64,000 bases of DNA from Dolomedes plantarius (Eukaryota; Arthropoda; Arachnida; Araneae; Dolomedidae): assembly GCA_907164885.2 (NCBI GenBank), contig OU015493.1:48873031-48937030 (forward strand). The letters run 5' to 3'. This document shows positions 24,074-36,768 of the stretch, piece by piece. Position numbers and translations under genes: made by a program. Positions within the stretch are counted from its first letter, which is position 1, and every line of letters starts with the position of its first letter. Below the pieces are notes generated by a model. It ran no database searches and was not told the DNA's origin. It was given only the letters and a program-made list of their open reading frames with translations.

Positions 24074-25423
24074 TATTTATATATGTATTAATAGTTGGCT
24101 TTTACTTACAGTAGTTACAGTAAATATAAAATATCAGCGAACGAGAATCTGGAATGTGAAAAACTCATTTTTTTACGAAAAATGACTTAATAGTCATAAC
24201 ATTTTTCCTTCTGAACACAGAAATATTTTAACGTACTAGCTAAATTTTGCATACATTTTTAAAAGTTTTGACTTATATATCATTATAAAAAATAGGTAAA
24301 AAACAAATTAATTTTTTTAAAAATTACCTCCGAAGTTGTACCAATACCTTAATTTAAATCAACAATACCTGCTAGAGAGAATTAAATCCCTTAAAATATT
24401 TAAAGTGAGCAAATTTGGCATGTTCCCTGATAAAACTAAAAAATAAATATTCGATTAAATTACAATGAAGTTTATGACGCCTATTGAAAATAACACTTCA
24501 AATGCATTACTTTTAAGTTTAAATTTCTATCGGAAAAAAAAGAGGAAAAAATAAGTTTCATAAAAAGGAGTTTCGTGGAGCGGAAAGATTCTTTGCGATA
24601 AGAACAATTGAAGCTAACAAAATATTCACTTATCATTTACGGATGAAAGATGTTTCACATAAGAATGAAGAATGGATCTTTTGAAGGGCTCATAACTTTG
24701 ATTGGGGATCACAGAAAGTATCCATGTGTAAAATAATTAATCATAGTAATCTCCGAGAAATACATAAAATATCAATCAAAATGCCATAAATTCTCCGAAA
24801 TTTCAGTTTAATGAAAAATTAAGTAAAAGAAAAATATATATTAAGGAATTTCTTCTGCTTTTTTTTTTCGACAAACGAAGATTGTTTTCGAAAGAGACAG
24901 TATATAAGTATGTGAGGAAAACGGTATTTAAATAAATTAAAAAAAGAAAGCTAGGAAAATTGAAATGAATGAACTTTGATTTATTTTATTTTAGTAAGTG
25001 GGAGACATATTTCCTCCTTCCATCCTTCCATATCAACACGGTTATTAAAATAGATTGGAATTATTATACAATTTTATTCTATCTGTACTATGTTTGCACC
25101 GGGAATTTAAATTCAGGATGGCTAATTATGAATTATTGGCACATTGATGAATCCCTGATAATTTCATATTTGATATTAGATTTCATATCAAAATTTTTTA
25201 AAGTTATTTTTTTATATTTATCCCAATTTTTGTTTTAAAATACTTGTATTTGAAAATACTAAATTTAAATTTAAATTTGTTGAACGCCTGTAGAAAAAGT
25301 ACCACTCAACCAAAATAACCTGTAAAAACTAACCTGTTTGAACATGATTCTTTCAAAATACGTAGCTGTATCATCATCTGGCGTGTTCATGCTGCTTGGT
25401 TTGATTTATTTAATCTTGTATTT
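24074..25423. other. Non-coding interval, nothing recognised
   Basis: AT-rich. An 89-codon open frame at 24969-25238 is rich in F, Y, L and I, as expected from AT-rich DNA, and is not recognisable. Confidence 0.5.
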
Positions 25424-26484
25424 TTAACCTTCTCGGTACTTTTGTATCACATGTGATACAAAAGTTTCATATTTTTTCAACAAGGCTGGACGGCAGCAAT
25501 TATTCTGTAATCGTTGTATCATGTGATATAAAGTGAGATACCGCTCTTAATTTTCTCTTCGCGTCAACCGATGGCAGTACTTGTCCACGATTGTGTTTAA
25601 AGTAGCGTTTTTCAATCAAAGCACGATGTCTGCACGCCATCTAAACAAGTATTTTTATTACTTAATGATACAAATATTAAAATAATTTTTAAATATAAAT
25701 TTTCTTTTTATGTGTACGAGTTACTTATTTATATCAATAAAATTAATTTTCACGGAAATATTAATGCATATTAACTTGCTAATTTTTTTTTGTATCACAT
25801 GTGATACAATGGGTCCCTATGACGTCAAATGTCAGTCTTTTGTGACTGTGTTTTGTGTGTTTTTGTTAGTGTTTTTTAAGTCTGTTTTTTTAGTTAGATT
25901 TTGAAAGTTGATAAAAGCATTATTTCTTGAGTTAAAATCTTCAGTTGAAGTGTTTACTTTACAATTTTACTCATTTTTTATTCATTCCGCATAAAGCAGC
26001 ACGTAGCAAAGAGGCTAGACATATGATTGAAATTATTGGGGATAGGACCCATCGAAGCAGATGCAGAAATGATAAGTGCTCGGCCTTAACCCTTAAACAG
26101 TGTACAGAATACAATTTTTTGGGGTTTCACAGCATCAAGAAATTGTTTTAAATTATTTCATGAAAAATAGACAAATAATATAAAGTTAACACAATATACT
26201 GATTATGCTTATTTTTCATGCAGCATTCATGTATTTTATATATCGTGTGATACAAACTCAGAATTCACTAATTGAAAAAATTTACCAAATATTTGAAAAA
26301 TTCTGATTGTAGTATTCTGTCTCGGCTCTGATGTATCACATGTGATACATGCTTCCTACCCCGTATATTTTTTAATAAAAAAATTAAATGCCCCATTTCT
26401 ACTTCATAATGAACTAAACAAGAATTTAAGTACCTTTTGCAAAATATTTAGCTTTTATTTTTGTCTCGGGTCTGAAGAGATTAA
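25424..26484 (+). mobile_element. piggyBac-like non-autonomous element with palindromic repeats
   Basis: The interval is bounded by TTAA at 25424-25427 and 26481-26484. The inner ends (CCTTCTCGGTAC and, reverse-complemented, TCTCTTCAGACCCGAG) are loosely similar. The exact 16-bp palindrome GTATCACATGTGATAC occurs at 25444-25459, 25792-25807 and 26333-26348, with degenerate copies near 25525 and 26243. TTAA targets and subterminal palindromes fit piggyBac-derived elements. A short reading frame inside (see 25990-26151) may be a transposase remnant. Confidence 0.5.
25990..26151 (+). pseudogene. Possible piggyBac transposase C-terminal remnant
   Basis: The frame includes RTHRSRCRNDKCSAL and LKQCTEYNFLGFHSIKKLF before a stop. 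The order of a basic RCRxxxC block, a second cysteine and a final FH resembles the cysteine-rich C-terminal domain of piggyBac transposases, which binds the element ends. Several cysteines are missing, and upstream sequence shows no catalytic domain. Recognition is tentative and depends on the TTAA-bounded context. Confidence 0.35.
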
Positions 26485-26773
26485 TCATTTTCACTTTTTA
26501 GAAACTTGAAAAAAAATGGACTATTTAAGTTAAAAAAGACACAGTTGTACACACACAATAGTAATAAACTATTTCTTTCTTTCTTATCAATTCGATTAAT
26601 TACGAATCTTCTCTTTAAACTGGAGATAAAAGATTACACATGACATTATGATGCGTCCCTGCTCATTGTGTCATTCATGGCAATGAAATCCGTTGATAAC
26701 AAGGGGTAGATTCCTCCTTCTTCGTGCACTCTGTCCATGTGCATTAGCAGTACGCAAAAGGGTGACTAACCCC
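26485..26773. other. Spacer between two piggyBac-like elements
   Basis: Short AT-rich stretch with no recognised feature. Confidence 0.5.
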
Positions 26774-27318
<545 letters not shown>

Positions 27319-27519
27319 TGAAAGAAATTTTTGTAAGATCTGTTAAAAAATTGTGCATGCTCAAGAACTAACGAATCATTATGTCCCTCTTTTTTTATTA
27401 TTTCCTTTTTTGTTATTTTCTTTTTCGTGATTGTGTAAGATAACCATGCCTACAGTTACAAATGTCTCTAAGTGATGACTCGGCATACCCATTGCAGTCG
27501 TAATCAAACTTTTCTGTTA

Positions 27520-29575
27520 GCTCCTGTATGTATGCTTACTCGTCGGTCATGCCTTGCCGAGGTGTCCATAGCAAAGGTGATATTTATGTCCGGGAATACC
27601 AGTATGTTGGAGATAATATATTTTTGCGATTTAACTGCTCATAAGGGCTATATGCGTTGTATCATCTTGCACTCCAATTTTTTCTAGAGAATTCGTGATA
27701 GACAAAAGTTCGTATTGAAGTGGTCTAGGTGACGGCACATTGTCGGTAACCAGTAAAATTTTAGAGAAATTCTGCATTAGGAATTCCTTTCCATCTAGTG
27801 GTAGTTAACGGTGATGCCTTGATGATGTGCCCATAACATAGCCGATGCTTATGTCCAAGCCTAACTGAAGGCTGGAGATGTATATTTTTGCTATTCAACA
27901 GACCATAAGGGAGGAGTATATGCATTTTATCATGTTGCGCTCTAAGTATCGCAACGCAAGTCGTGATATCCTGCAAGTCGCGATGCCTTGATGAGGTGCC
28001 CATAACATAGCCGATGCTTATGTCCAAGCCAAACTGAAGGCTGGAGATGCATATTTTTGCGATTGAACAGCCCATAAGGGAGGTGTATATGCATTTTATC
28101 ATCTTGCACTCTAAATATTGCAACGCAAGTCGTGATAATCCAGACTACTTCTAAAACAACGTCTGGATCACTAAAAATTGTCAGTCACCTGTAAAATTTT
28201 AGAGAAATTCTGCATTACGAATTCCTTTCCCTTTAGTGGTACTTACCGGGGATTCCTTGCTGAGGTGCCCATAACATAGCTGATACTTAGGCCCAAGTTT
28301 AACTGAAGGCTGGGGATGTATATTTTGGAGATTGGACTCCCAATAAGGGGGTCTATATGCATTTTATCATCTTGAGCTCTACATATTGCAACACAGTTCA
28401 TGATAGATGAAGGTTCTTTTCCAAATAGTCTAGATGACAACATATTGACAATCACCTGTAAAATTTTGGAGAAATTCTGCATTAGCAATTCCTTTCCGTC
28501 TAGTGGTACTTACCGGGGATTCCTTGCTGAGGGGCCCATAACATAGCCGATACTTGGGTCCAAGTTTAACTGAAGGCTGGATATGTATATTTTGGAGATT
28601 AGACTGCCAATAAAGGGGTCTATATGCATTTTATCATCTTGCGCTCTAAATGTTGGAACACAATTCGTGATAGATGAAGGTTCTTTTCGAAGTAGTTTGG
28701 ATGACTAAAAATTGTAAGTTACCTGTAAAATTTTAGAGAAATTCCGCATTAGGAATTCCTTTCCTTCTAGTGGTACTTACCGGGGATTCCTTGCTGAGGT
28801 GCCCATAACATAGCTGATACTTAGGTCCAAGATTAACTGAAGGCTGGAGCTGTATATTTTGGAGATTGGACTGCCAATAACGGGGACTATATGCATTTTA
28901 TCATCTTGCGCTCTAAATATTGCAACACAATTCGTGATAGATGAAGGTTGTTTTCAAAGTAGTCTAGAGGACTACATATTTTCAGTCACCTGTAAAATTT
29001 TAGCGAAATTCTCCGTTAGGAATTCCTTTCCATCTCTTGGTACTTACCGGGAATTCCTTGCTGTGGGGCCCATAACATAGCCGATACTTAGGTCGAACTT
29101 TAACTGATAGCTGGAGATGTATATTTTGGATATTGGACGGCCAATAAGTGAGGTCTATATACATTTTGTCATCTTGCACTCTAAATATTGCAACACAATT
29201 CGTGATAGATGAAGGTTCTTTTCGAAGTAGTCTAGATGACTACATATTGTCAGTCACCTGTAAAATTTTAGAGAAATTTTACATTAGGAATTCCTTTCCA
29301 TCTAGTGGTACTTACCGGGGATTCCTTGCTAAGGTGCCCATAACATAGCCGATACTTAGGTCCAAGTTTAATTGAAGACTGGATATGTATATTTTGTAGA
29401 TTGGACTGCCAATAAGGGAGGTCTATATGCATTTTATCATCTTGCGCTCTAAATTTTGCAACACGATTCGTGATAGACGGAGGTTCTTTTCGAAGTGGTC
29501 TGGATGACTACACATTGTCAGTCATCTGTAAAATTTTAGAGAAATTCCGCATTAGGAATGCATTCCCCTTGAGTT
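27520..29575. repeat. Tandem array, 267-bp unit, about eight copies
   Basis: The marker GCCCATAACATAG starts at 27829, 27998, 28267, 28534, 28801, 29068 and 29336, with a degenerate version at 27564. Successive full-length spacings are 265-269, and one copy is shortened to 169 by an internal deletion. Other invariant blocks are TGTAAAATTTTAGAGAAATT, GGAATTCCTTTCC and TATATGCATTTTATCATCTT. The last five copies are the most alike, with older copies on the left. Open frames across units (such as a 120-codon minus-strand frame) are by-products of the repeat. Confidence 0.95.
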
Positions 29576-31225
29576 GTTAAAATGCTTTGATGATGAGTAT
29601 GTAATCTTGTTGAGAAAAATAATAAGTAAAGAAGAAAAAAAATAATCTAAGCACATTAAAAAAATCCCTTCGAAAACTAAAAGAAATCTAGTCTTTCATA
29701 TACAGTTTTGCGATTTTTTACACCTAAGATATTATGGTCATATTTTACGCGACAGAAATTAGTATAGAGAAATGTGCAAGAATTTACCAATAATTCAGTC
29801 TGAAACTTCATTCATAATCCGTATAGAAAACATGTAGTTTCCATAGAAGTTACAAGTTAGACTTTCAGATTTCCAGTTTGCAAAAGTAGAAAGACAAATG
29901 TTTCGAATATATCGGAAAAGTTGTTAAATTTCTTGTAAGATAATATTTAGTTGCATGAATAAAAATTTTGAGCAGAAAATTAATTAAACTCTTTTAACTT
30001 TAAATTTCAAAACTCAAATCTTTTCTTTTTTCATTGCTTGGAAACGATGTAAAATATTAAATTGTGTAGCACAAAAGACAATTAAAAAAATTTCAATGAT
30101 TACTCATATCACAAGACACTTTTCTCTCCAAACATTTTCCAAAATTATATAATGAGAAATATCAGAGAAATTTTCTGTTCTATTTATCCAATAGAAATAG
30201 TTTGTTATAAACTTGTACCTCTTATCTGAAAAAGGAGTTGTGTTATTTACTTCTTGTTTTAATACTGAATACATTGAAGATATTTTTCATTGTTGTGTAT
30301 TTACTATTAATTTACAGGATTTATTTATAGAAGAAAAGAGTTAAACATTTCCTTATAAGTTCAAGAAAAAAAAATATATGTTTCCATCGGCTTTATCAAT
30401 GAGTTATTCTTAGGAAATTGACGTAAGAATAAATACGAAATTAATTTTCAATAAATATTAATTGCGACTCAAGCATGTTTGTCTAAAAAAATTAACATTT
30501 ATAAAAAGTATTATTGCTTTAATCGTTCCTTTTATCTAACATATTGATTCTTTATATTAAATAATCTTCAATGATCAAAATACATTAAATTTTTACGGCA
30601 ATATCTCCCCTTAAGTAGTAGGCAATTCATTAACTAGCGATCAATATGCAGCACACTTACATTTTCTCATTCTCATCTCGATCGGTTTCGTTATTTACAT
30701 ACGAAATGTTTAAATATATTTTGGAAAATATTCTTAGAGTGAAACTGCGTAGGTAGTTTTAGAATGTAACTCTTTATTAAACTCAATAAAGAAAGATGGA
30801 AGTAAATAAAACAGCACAACTAAGGCGCGTGAACTACGCTCTAATAAATAAAATTTCCATTTGATAAGACAGTGTAGCGTATGCTTTAGGATTATATTTT
30901 TTAATTTTTATCCCAGCTCAGCTTTTTTTATACTCTTTTTTCTCTGTCTAAAATTGTTAACGTATAAATTTCGAATATTGGGTTTTGTTTTATACTGCTC
31001 TACAAATTAGATAGTATTTATAGTGCTCTACAAATAGATAGAAACACATCACATATAATTGCAATTAAATATAAGCTTTTTGTTTATAAAGACTTTAAAA
31101 TAAACTATGCAACCACAAAATCGTTTTCAGTATGCAATTTAGTATCTTTCAACTAGATCAACCAAGCGTTACTTAGGCCCACAAAATCTAGAGATAACTT
31201 AAAAAATGTGCAATTTTATTCGTAT
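29576..31225. other. Non-coding interval, nothing recognised
   Basis: AT-rich and without long frames, repeats or element ends that I can support. Confidence 0.5.
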
Positions 31226-31236
31226 GTAATTGGAGT

Positions 31237-31294
<58 letters not shown>

Positions 31295-31301
31295 CAATTA
31301 C
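31226..31301. repeat. (AC)n(AT)n microsatellite flanked by inverted 9-mers
   Basis: An (AC)n run passes into (AT)n, ending at about 31292. It is bracketed by GTAATTGGA (31226-31234) and its reverse complement TCCAATTAC (31293-31301). Confidence 0.9.
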
Positions 31302-32199
31302 AAAGTTTTAGGTTTGGTTCCTGAAATAGCCAGTTATATAGTTGTTATGCCCAGCCCTGCTCTCACCGTCTAGTTAAATATTTCTGAACGATGAATCAGC
31401 CCAACACTTTCAAACACTGTTATTTGCAACAGAAAAAATAAGTCCACTGCCAATAATCATATACTGTTCCTTCCGGCATAGGGAACCTTAAAATATTTAA
31501 CTGAAAATAAAATCGCCCTCACGAAATGCAAAACAAATTACAGCTTTCTTTGGTTCGCAGAGAGAAAGGGAACCCCCACATAGTAACTCAAGGTTAGAAT
31601 AAAGACCTAACAAACTGAGTTTTAATTTCAGAATTTTTAAAATAAACATCTTAATTTTCTTAAATACTTAGTTGGTTTTAATACTTTTGGTTTTAATAGT
31701 GTTGGTCCTCCGTACAACTGATCTTTCTATAACAACATCATTAAGAATCAATCCCCAGTGTTCATTCAGTAGACAAAAATCCTTAATATTTACCAACAAG
31801 ATTTCCCCTTTTTTTGCCTGTTGTTCCCCTTTTCCTACATGCATTTGATAAATAAATTCTTAGAAACTCATTAAGCAGGTCTCAGCTATCGAAACCGAAC
31901 ACAAGAGAGAAAGAGTAAATTATTCATGGACTTTTGTGTGCTTCTATATCCCTAGCCGGGACTTATCCGAGTTCTCCGTTCGTATTTCTAAGGATTTGAT
32001 ACCCTTTCCCTCGGAAATAACTCGTTGAACTAAGATTAGTTTCTGAAACTGTAGTAATCTTGGGGACCATTGTCAAACATAAATTTTCCTGCCACACGAT
32101 CAGATGGGTGACACCATTTAGTTGAGAAGATATGACTTGGAGCGATTCTCCTTTTACTAGTTGATAAATATTATCATAAATGATGATTTACTTGAAAAA
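31302..32199. other. Non-coding interval of average composition
   Basis: Slightly less AT-rich than its surroundings (for example 31900-32110), but no exon, repeat or element was recognised. Confidence 0.45.
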
Positions 32200-33255
32200 A
32201 AATGGAGGCTAATAGAATTATAGCCAAAAATGTTCGCCTGTTTAGAGATTACTTTCCGAAGTGACATAAAATATTTAATATTTCGTTTGATTACGATTTA
32301 TTCACTTTATGACGCTAGAAATTCAGAAAGGGAGAACGAATCAGAAAAGCAGTAGTAACATACACTAAATTTAATATCCATAAATATGTACTTCATTAAT
32401 TGGAAATCGGAAAGAATAATATCGCCAAAATATCGCCAAAATTTTAAGCTCTTTAGGGATGACTTTTTAAAGCGAAAAAAAAAATCTTATTTTTGATTAT
32501 TTTGATATTTTTGATTTCTTCGTTTAATGTCGCTCGAGATTCAGAAGACAAGAAAAATTTGAAAAGCAAGAGAAGTTCAATAAAGAATTAATGTCCATAT
32601 ATATTACCTTTCATTAATTTTAAAAATAAAAAATATCACCAAAATTATTGCCAAAAACTTTATCCCCTTCATGGGCAAATTTTTAAGTTTATAAAATAAT
32701 TTTATAATCTTTCGTTAATTTAAGATTTAATATTCATTTCATATCGCAAGAAAATCAAAAAGCAAGAAAAAGAAGAAAATAATTAGAAGTACACTAAAAA
32801 AGATGGACAATTCTGTACGTTCATTAATTTGAAAAAAGAAAGAATAAGATAATTATCGCCAAAATTTTAATATCATCAGGGATGACTTTTTTAATTTCAG
32901 AAAAAAAAATTAATATTTTGTTTGATTACGATTTATTTATGTTATATTACCAAAAATTTTAAAGCAAAGAAAATACTGAAAATCTGTAAACTACATCAAA
33001 AGGAATGACGTCCACATATGTATACTTTTATTAATATTTTGTAAAAAAGAATCAGTATTGCTAATCCGTTTTTAAATCAGCACAATTGTTGAAACTGAAT
33101 ATGCTTTATATACTTGGAATTTTTCAAACGACTATCAATGATATCCGTTAAATAATACATAAGTTTAACAAAATGTAAAAGGACCGTTATAGTATCTCGA
33201 AGTCACTCAAAAGTAGAATAAGTATTAGTATTACTGTCCATCAATATTTTTCATT
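32200..33255. repeat. Decayed tandem array, ~210-bp unit
   Basis: The motif ATCGCCAAAATTTTAA followed by GGGATGACTTTTTAA recurs with changes near 32225, 32433, 32640 and 32858. Between these are recurring TTCATTAATTTGAAAA, TTTGATTACGATTTATT and AGAAGTACACTAAA-like blocks. Spacing is about 205-215 bases, giving four to five units. Divergence is high, so this is an old array, unrelated to the 267-bp array. Confidence 0.75.
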
Positions 33256-33318
33256 ACTTTATCGGGAAATTCTGTTACGAATGGTTATCCATATGTGTAT
33301 ACATACATACAGACATAC

Positions 33319-33321
<3 letters not shown>

Positions 33322-33408
<87 letters not shown>
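33322..33408. repeat. (TA)n microsatellite
   Basis: Uninterrupted TA dinucleotides for about 85 bases after degenerate CATA units. A G run (about 14 G) lies nearby at 33473-33487. Confidence 0.97.
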
Positions 33409-33559
33409 CAGTAGTAAATGAAGAATCAATGCAAAAATGTTCGCGTCCCCCAACAGTCGGCAAGCCGAACTGAAGGGGGGGGGGGGGCTTAAGCAGAAAA
33501 AAGGAAACAGCTAGTTATCAGAAAAAATGTAGCTCTATCTGTAAAACTGACTGCGTAAT

Positions 33560-34002
33560 CTCTTTTCACTATGGACATGGCACACACAGGCTAGGGTTGT
33601 ATTAACTTCACTTAAACAAAAAAATCGCCAAACTACGTAGAAAAGCTACTGTCCACGGAGAGTAGCATCGGACTTTATCGGTAAACCGCTGTAAAGAACA
33701 GACCCTCGTAACTCGAAAAACGGCGATTCACCGCCAAAAAATATAGCCAAGTAGGAGCGAAAAGAGCGGGACGGCCACTGATTGGACTTAGCCACGAGTG
33801 ACGTGAAGAGGCGCCGAATATGATTGGCGAAGTTCGCTTTGGGCCAGGAGGAGAATTTTTAAGAATTTTGGATGGAGGTCGCCAACAGATGATGGAGATT
33901 ACAGACTGGGAAATAGATAGAAAGTGCCCGCGCTATTGTACGTTATGTCAATTAAACTGCAATTACTACGACCCCTGGATGGAAAACGTCCGGACCTTTT
34001 AA
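33560..34002 (+). promoter_or_regulatory. G+C-richer patch with CCAAT- and CRE-like motifs
   Basis: In an AT-rich surround, 33640-33850 is rich in CpG and carries two ATTGG boxes (33781-33785 and 33823-33827) around GTGACGTG (33798-33805). It is followed by a 60-codon frame from ATG 33820 to 34002 that I do not recognise. This is what an arthropod promoter with first exon could look like, but it could equally be part of an unrecognised element. No downstream exon was identified. Confidence 0.25.
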
Positions 34003-34639
34003 CAGATCGGCACAAGCCATAAAACCTCCAATTATCAGTACGAGTAAATTGCAGTTTCAAATAAAGGAAACTACTTTTAAATTGGGTTCTTGGAAAAAAT
34101 ACATTGCTGAACAAAATAGCGGATGCTATCAATAGCTACTACTGGAGTAAAGATATACCATTTTAGACCTCTCACGTAAAAGAGGGGCGATACATGAATT
34201 TCGCTAAAATGCTTATAGCGAAAGATCCTAAGATTAATATTAACATTACAAACATTAAGGTGATTACATCTTTTAAATTAATAATTATTCGTATTTACAG
34301 TAGGTACAATTACTACGAACACTGTAACGATAAAATCCACGTTACAATATTATTAAGAAAATTTATAAGGTTTAATTTATAGTATTCAAAATATCATTAT
34401 TGAATCAGAGTATTTCTATTAAATAAATCGAAAATGGGAAATTATCATGTAGAGAATTTATATTAAGTATGTACCTGAGCGTAAGTGTGTATCATGTATT
34501 ATATATATATATAAAATACATGCAGCAATATATAAAATAATGCGTCGCTACACACAAAAACAAAATCAGGGCCCTATAAGATATATTCGTATCTACTGCT
34601 AAAATGAGAAATCATTTGTAGCACTATCAGTGATTTATG
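34003..34639. other. Non-coding interval, nothing recognised
   Basis: Contains a short (TA)n run near 34499-34511. A 62-codon frame (34194-34382) matches nothing known to me. Confidence 0.5.
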
Positions 34640-35323
34640 TGTCCTTAAACACACACCCCTCGCAGTCTTCGAAGTATCTCACACAAGACGAAGTGATCCC
34701 TGCAGTTAAAACTCCGAAGCCACTAATTTGTCTCCATTATTTATCTGTCTATCTACATCTCCGGAAATCTTAATATGCGGGCCTGTTAGTCAGGAACCTC
34801 GGAGAAGCGAAATACGGGTGTTTACTCGGTACTTTTAATTTAATCAGAAGGCGCTTTTAACGACGATCCCGTTTCGACATTCCGCGGATTACTGTCGAGT
34901 GTCAGGCTGTTTTCGTTCCACGAACAACACGGGGAAGGTAATACAGGTATGAACGAAAACTTAATAATAAAGCTGTAATACGGGATAATATCTTTTAAGA
35001 TGAGTTGAAGGAGAAATTAGAATTTACCTGGAATGACATTTCGTGCAGAAATTTTGACTGTGCTGGAGTCATATGTGAAGTGTATTTCTGCGAGATTTAA
35101 AGATGCCTCTCGTGTTTACCTGCAAATAATTTTTATGTCCGACATCCTCAAACGCCACGGGAAAAATTCACTCTACAGAATTGAGTTTTTAATTATTAGT
35201 TATTTAACGTATATTTTGATACTCTTTACCGTATTATCTCATCTTTATCTATAACAAATTGGAGAATAATAAACAATCCTATAAAGTATTTTCCAAACGC
35301 ATTTATCTTAAGTGAAAATGCAT

Positions 35324-35325
<2 letters not shown>
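34640..35325. repeat. Direct duplication, left copy
   Basis: Shares long blocks with 39705-40370, including GTGTCCTTAAACACACAC, AATTTGTCTCCATTAT, TTTAATCAGAAGGCGCTTTT, CGACATTCCGCGGAT, GAACAACACGGGGAA and CTGTAATACGGGATAATATC. Both copies end in a (TA)n run. No conserved frame links them, so it looks non-coding. Confidence 0.9.

Positions 35326-35326
<1 letters not shown>

Positions 35327-35359
<33 letters not shown>
35327..35359. repeat. (TA)n microsatellite at Tc1 left end
   Basis: Pure TA run ending directly against the Tc1 element at 35362. Confidence 0.95.
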
Positions 35360-35361
<2 letters not shown>

Positions 35362-35364
<3 letters not shown>

Positions 35365-36766
35365 TGCTGGCCACTGTAAATGCAACACCCTGAAGGAAAC
35401 ATGCAAATAGCATGAAATTTACAACATGCATTAGCGGAGGTGAGATATGCTAATGATTAGAATTGTAGCTCAGACGCACTTCACGCGCGCCTGTGGCGCC
35501 ACTTCAAAGCGCTATTTAAGGCTTGGAGATTTCGACGATTTCAAGTTCGGCAATTGTGTTTTTCTTGTGGTTTTTTCAAAAAAACGATCAATTATGCCTC
35601 GTCGAAAACAGCGATCATCTTTTGATCAAGTATCCGAGTTCGACAGAGGAAGGATAGTGGCCTACCGAGATTGTGGATTATCTTTCAGGGAAATCGGTAG
35701 TCGTGTTGGACGAAACCAAACAACTGTAATGCGGATATGTGATCGTTGGATGCAGGACTGTACGACGGACCGGCGTGTTCGATCGCATCCACCTCAGCGC
35801 ACCACTTCACGTGATGACAGGCAAATTGTGCGCATGGCAGTGACGGATCGCTCAGTCACATCACGAACCATAGCACAGCACATGCAGTCTGTAACGCATC
35901 ATCCAGTGTCTGCGCGTACCATTCGACGACGTTTACAGCAGAGTGGTCTGTCCGCAAGACGTCCATTGCTTTGTCTACCCTTGACGCAGAACCACAGACG
36001 TCTCCGCCGACAATGGTGCGATGACAGAAGGATGTGGACGGCAGAATGGAATGAAATTGTCTTTACTGACGAGTCACGCTTCTGTCTGCAACACCACGAT
36101 GGTCGCATTCGAGTCTGGAGACACCGTGAAGAGAGGATGCTGAACGACTGCGTTATGCACCGCCACACTGGTCCTGCACCGGGTATTATGGTATGGGGCG
36201 GTATTGGATATCACTTTCGCACACCTCTAGTACACATTGCCGGTACTTTAAACAGCCAGCGCTACATCTCCGAGGTGTTGGAGCCAGTTGTCCTTCCTTA
36301 CCTTCAGGGCTTGCCCACAGCCATATTTCAACATGATAATGCGCGATCACACGTGGCACGCATTGTCCAACGGTTCTTCGTCAATCGCCAGATTGAATTG
36401 CTTCCCTGGCCGCCTCGCTCTCCGGATCGTTCGCCGATAGAAAACATGTGGTCCATGGTTGCTCTACGATTGACCCAGATTCTATCCCCAGCTGCCACAG
36501 CAGATCAACTTTGGCAACGTGTGTAAGCTGCTTGGTCTGCTGTACCCCAAAAACTCATCCAAAGTCTCTTTGAATCAATGCCGAGGCGTGTGGCAGCGGT
36601 GATCTCCAGCAATGGCGGCTACTCTGGCTACTGATTTTGGCAGGAACCACACTTCACAGAAGTCTAAAAATTTAATCATTTGATACTTGGTCAACATGTT
36701 ATCTACAAAATAAATTTTGTTGTGATATCTCTGGTCTTGGTGTTGCAATTTGGGTGACCAGCAGTG
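35362..36766 (+). mobile_element. Tc1-like transposon, nearly intact
   Basis: The terminal inverted repeats begin CACTGCTGGCCAC on the left and CACTGCTGGTCACC on the reverse-complemented right, about 28 bases, sharing TGCAACA inside. TA follows the right end (36767-36768). The left end abuts a (TA)n array, with two extra bases (CA). It encodes one transposase over most of its length. Confidence 0.95.
35594..36634 (+). pseudogene. Tc1-like DD34E transposase with one premature stop
   Basis: The enzyme would bind the element ends and cut and paste at TA. The start is taken at the ATG of MPRRKQRSSF (35594). An open extension upstream to 35447 is unlike the family. Residues 10-60 form the first helix-turn-helix (FDRGRIVAYRDCGLSFREIG), and the second DNA-binding helix region is near 80-115. 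The catalytic triad is D159 (FTDESRF), D248 (QHDNARSH) and E283 (SPIENMW), with 34 residues between the last two. A single TAA at 36524-36526 stops the frame after 310 residues. The same frame then continues 35 more codons (ESMPRRVAAVISSNGGY) to the natural TGA at 36632-36634. Everything else looks intact, so inactivation is recent. Confidence 0.93.
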
Positions 36767-36768
36767 TA

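Noticed and set aside
27761..28488. 120- and 81-codon minus-strand frames with a recurring SIGYVMGT-like peptide
   Set aside because: They track the 267-bp tandem unit and are not kept open across all copies, so they are by-products of the repeat.
27520..29575. CRISPR-like array
   Set aside because: The unit is 267 bases without alternating conserved repeat and unique spacer, and the sequence is eukaryotic.
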